DNA from: Deinococcus sp.
GTDB lineage: Bacteria; Deinococcota; Deinococci; Deinococcales; Deinococcaceae
Direction: 5' to 3'
Assembly (NCBI GenBank): GCA_018260375.1
Contig: JAGLBF010000121.1
Coordinates: 1-6,644, forward strand
Length of the DNA stretch: 6,644 bases
The first letter of the stretch is position 1, and every line of letters starts with the position of its first letter. The notes under the pieces are model-generated. The model was not told the DNA's origin, ran no database searches, and worked only from the letters and a program-made list of their open reading frames with translations. A program made the position numbers and the translations under genes. Shown one piece after another: positions 5,895 through 6,644 of this stretch.

Positions 5895-6644
5895 TGCCCC
5901 CACGGCCAGCGCCACCCACGACGCCTCTGGGGCAGGAGTTGATGGCCCGTAGGCTGTCCCTGCGACTGACTCAGGCGGCCCTGGCACGGCAGGTAGGGTG
6001 TACTCGGCAGTATGTGGCACAGTTAGAACGCGGCGAGCGCACACGGCCTTCGGCAGCGCTGAGCCTACAGCTGGCACACGTGCTGGGATTGCGTGGCCCC
6101 GAAAAACGCGACTTTCTGGCCCTGTGTGGCCACGCGGCAGACGAAGCGGACCCAAGCGAACCCGCTGAGGTAGACGCGGTCGCCGCGCAACTGCTGGCCC
6201 TGCTTCCTGCCCCCGCCGTGCTGCATGACGGCACCTGGCATATGCGGGCACTCAATCCGGCGGCGCTGGTTACGCTGAGCCAGTTGGGGTTTGATGCCCG
6301 GGCAGGGGTTTCGCTGCTCTCACTCGTCTTTGACCCGCGCCACCGCGCTTATTTCCCCAACTGGGAGCCGTGGGCCAGGTATGTGCTGGCCCAGTTTAAA
6401 CGCGACAGCCTGCGCCTGAGCCGCACCCCTGCCCATGCCGAGCTGCTGCACACCCTGCGCCCGCTCCCTGACTTTACCCGGCTGTGGCGATATGTGACAC
6501 CCGCTGAAAATGCGGCCCCGCTGATGCCGATTCGCTACAAGCTCCCAGGTACACCTGAGCAGGTCTTTACGCTGGTCAGGATGCAGTTTGTCGGCACGCC
6601 AGAGCTGTGGGGCATCGTATTTTTGCCGGTCAGCCATGAAGCGG
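5894..6644 (+). CDS. XRE-family regulator with MmyB-like ligand-binding domain (3' end outside window)
   Basis: The first 250 codons of a transcription factor whose frame is still open at the window edge. Residues 12-78 form an XRE helix-turn-helix: LGQELMARR, then LTQAALARQVGCTRQYVAQLE (recognition helix about 37-45), ERGERTRPS and a closing LGL...KRDFLALCG. From about residue 93 the protein matches the MmyB-like ligand domain: LLALLPAPAVLHDGTWHMRALN, then NWEPWARYVL, a PDFTRLWRYV segment and a final beta-rich part (FTLVRMQFVG). In the structurally studied Chloroflexus member MltR this domain held a fatty acid. The ATG at 5894 overlaps the upstream ORF stop and keeps the first helix intact; the internal ATG at 5942 has a better Shine-Dalgarno but would cut that helix. 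It faces the SCP2-ADH-ALDH operon across 5518-5729 and is its likely regulator. Confidence 0.88.
   Translation, partial: MPPRPAPPTTPLGQELMARRLSLRLTQAALARQVGCTRQYVAQLERGERTRPSAALSLQLAHVLGLRGPEKRDFLALCGHAADEADPSEPAEVDAVAAQLLALLPAPAVLHDGTWHMRALNPAALVTLSQLGFDARAGVSLLSLVFDPRHRAYFPNWEPWARYVLAQFKRDSLRLSRTPAHAELLHTLRPLPDFTRLWRYVTPAENAAPLMPIRYKLPGTPEQVFTLVRMQFVGTPELWGIVFLPVSHEA

Noticed and set aside
5871..6255. Minus-strand open frames opposite the XRE regulator
   Set aside because: Both are rich in Ala, Arg, Ser and Pro as expected for antisense of a GC-rich gene; the plus-strand frame has clear HTH and ligand-domain motifs.

Overview
The window is GC-rich with strongly G/C-biased third codon positions. 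Genes are packed with 1-4 nt overlaps, and two promoter-like elements sit almost on top of start codons that lack a Shine-Dalgarno, as in leaderless transcripts. Together with the protein flavour this suggests a Deinococcus-type bacterium. That is an inference, because no rRNA or diagnostic marker is present.

Layout. (1) 1-97: the left edge, possibly the tail of an upstream gene, then an extended -10 promoter. (2) 98-2266, plus strand: a soluble histidine kinase with a degenerate receiver-like N-terminus, followed 6 nt later by a NiCoT-family nickel/cobalt transporter whose ribosome binding site overlaps the kinase stop codon. (3) 2267-2471: a convergent intergenic region with a weak terminator-like hairpin and a long imperfect palindrome that ends in the stop codon of the gene on the other strand. 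(4) 5517-2472, minus strand: a three-gene operon of SCP2-type lipid carrier, zinc alcohol dehydrogenase and aldehyde dehydrogenase, each junction a 4-nt overlap. (5) 5518-5729: the intergenic region facing this operon and the small plus-strand ORF, with short direct repeats that could be operators. (6) 5730-6644, plus strand: an unrecognised 54-residue ORF whose stop overlaps the start of an XRE regulator with an MmyB-like ligand-binding domain, cut by the window end.

How they may work together. MmyB-like ligand domains are linked to fatty-acyl ligands, SCP2 domains carry hydrophobic molecules, and an ADH plus an ALDH can oxidise an alcohol to an acid in two steps. The right half therefore reads as a lipid-alcohol or lipid-aldehyde oxidation module under a lipid-sensing regulator. 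This is the most coherent candidate for a little-described system here, but substrate and regulation are inferred. The left half pairs an orphan kinase with a metal transporter; no response regulator is visible.
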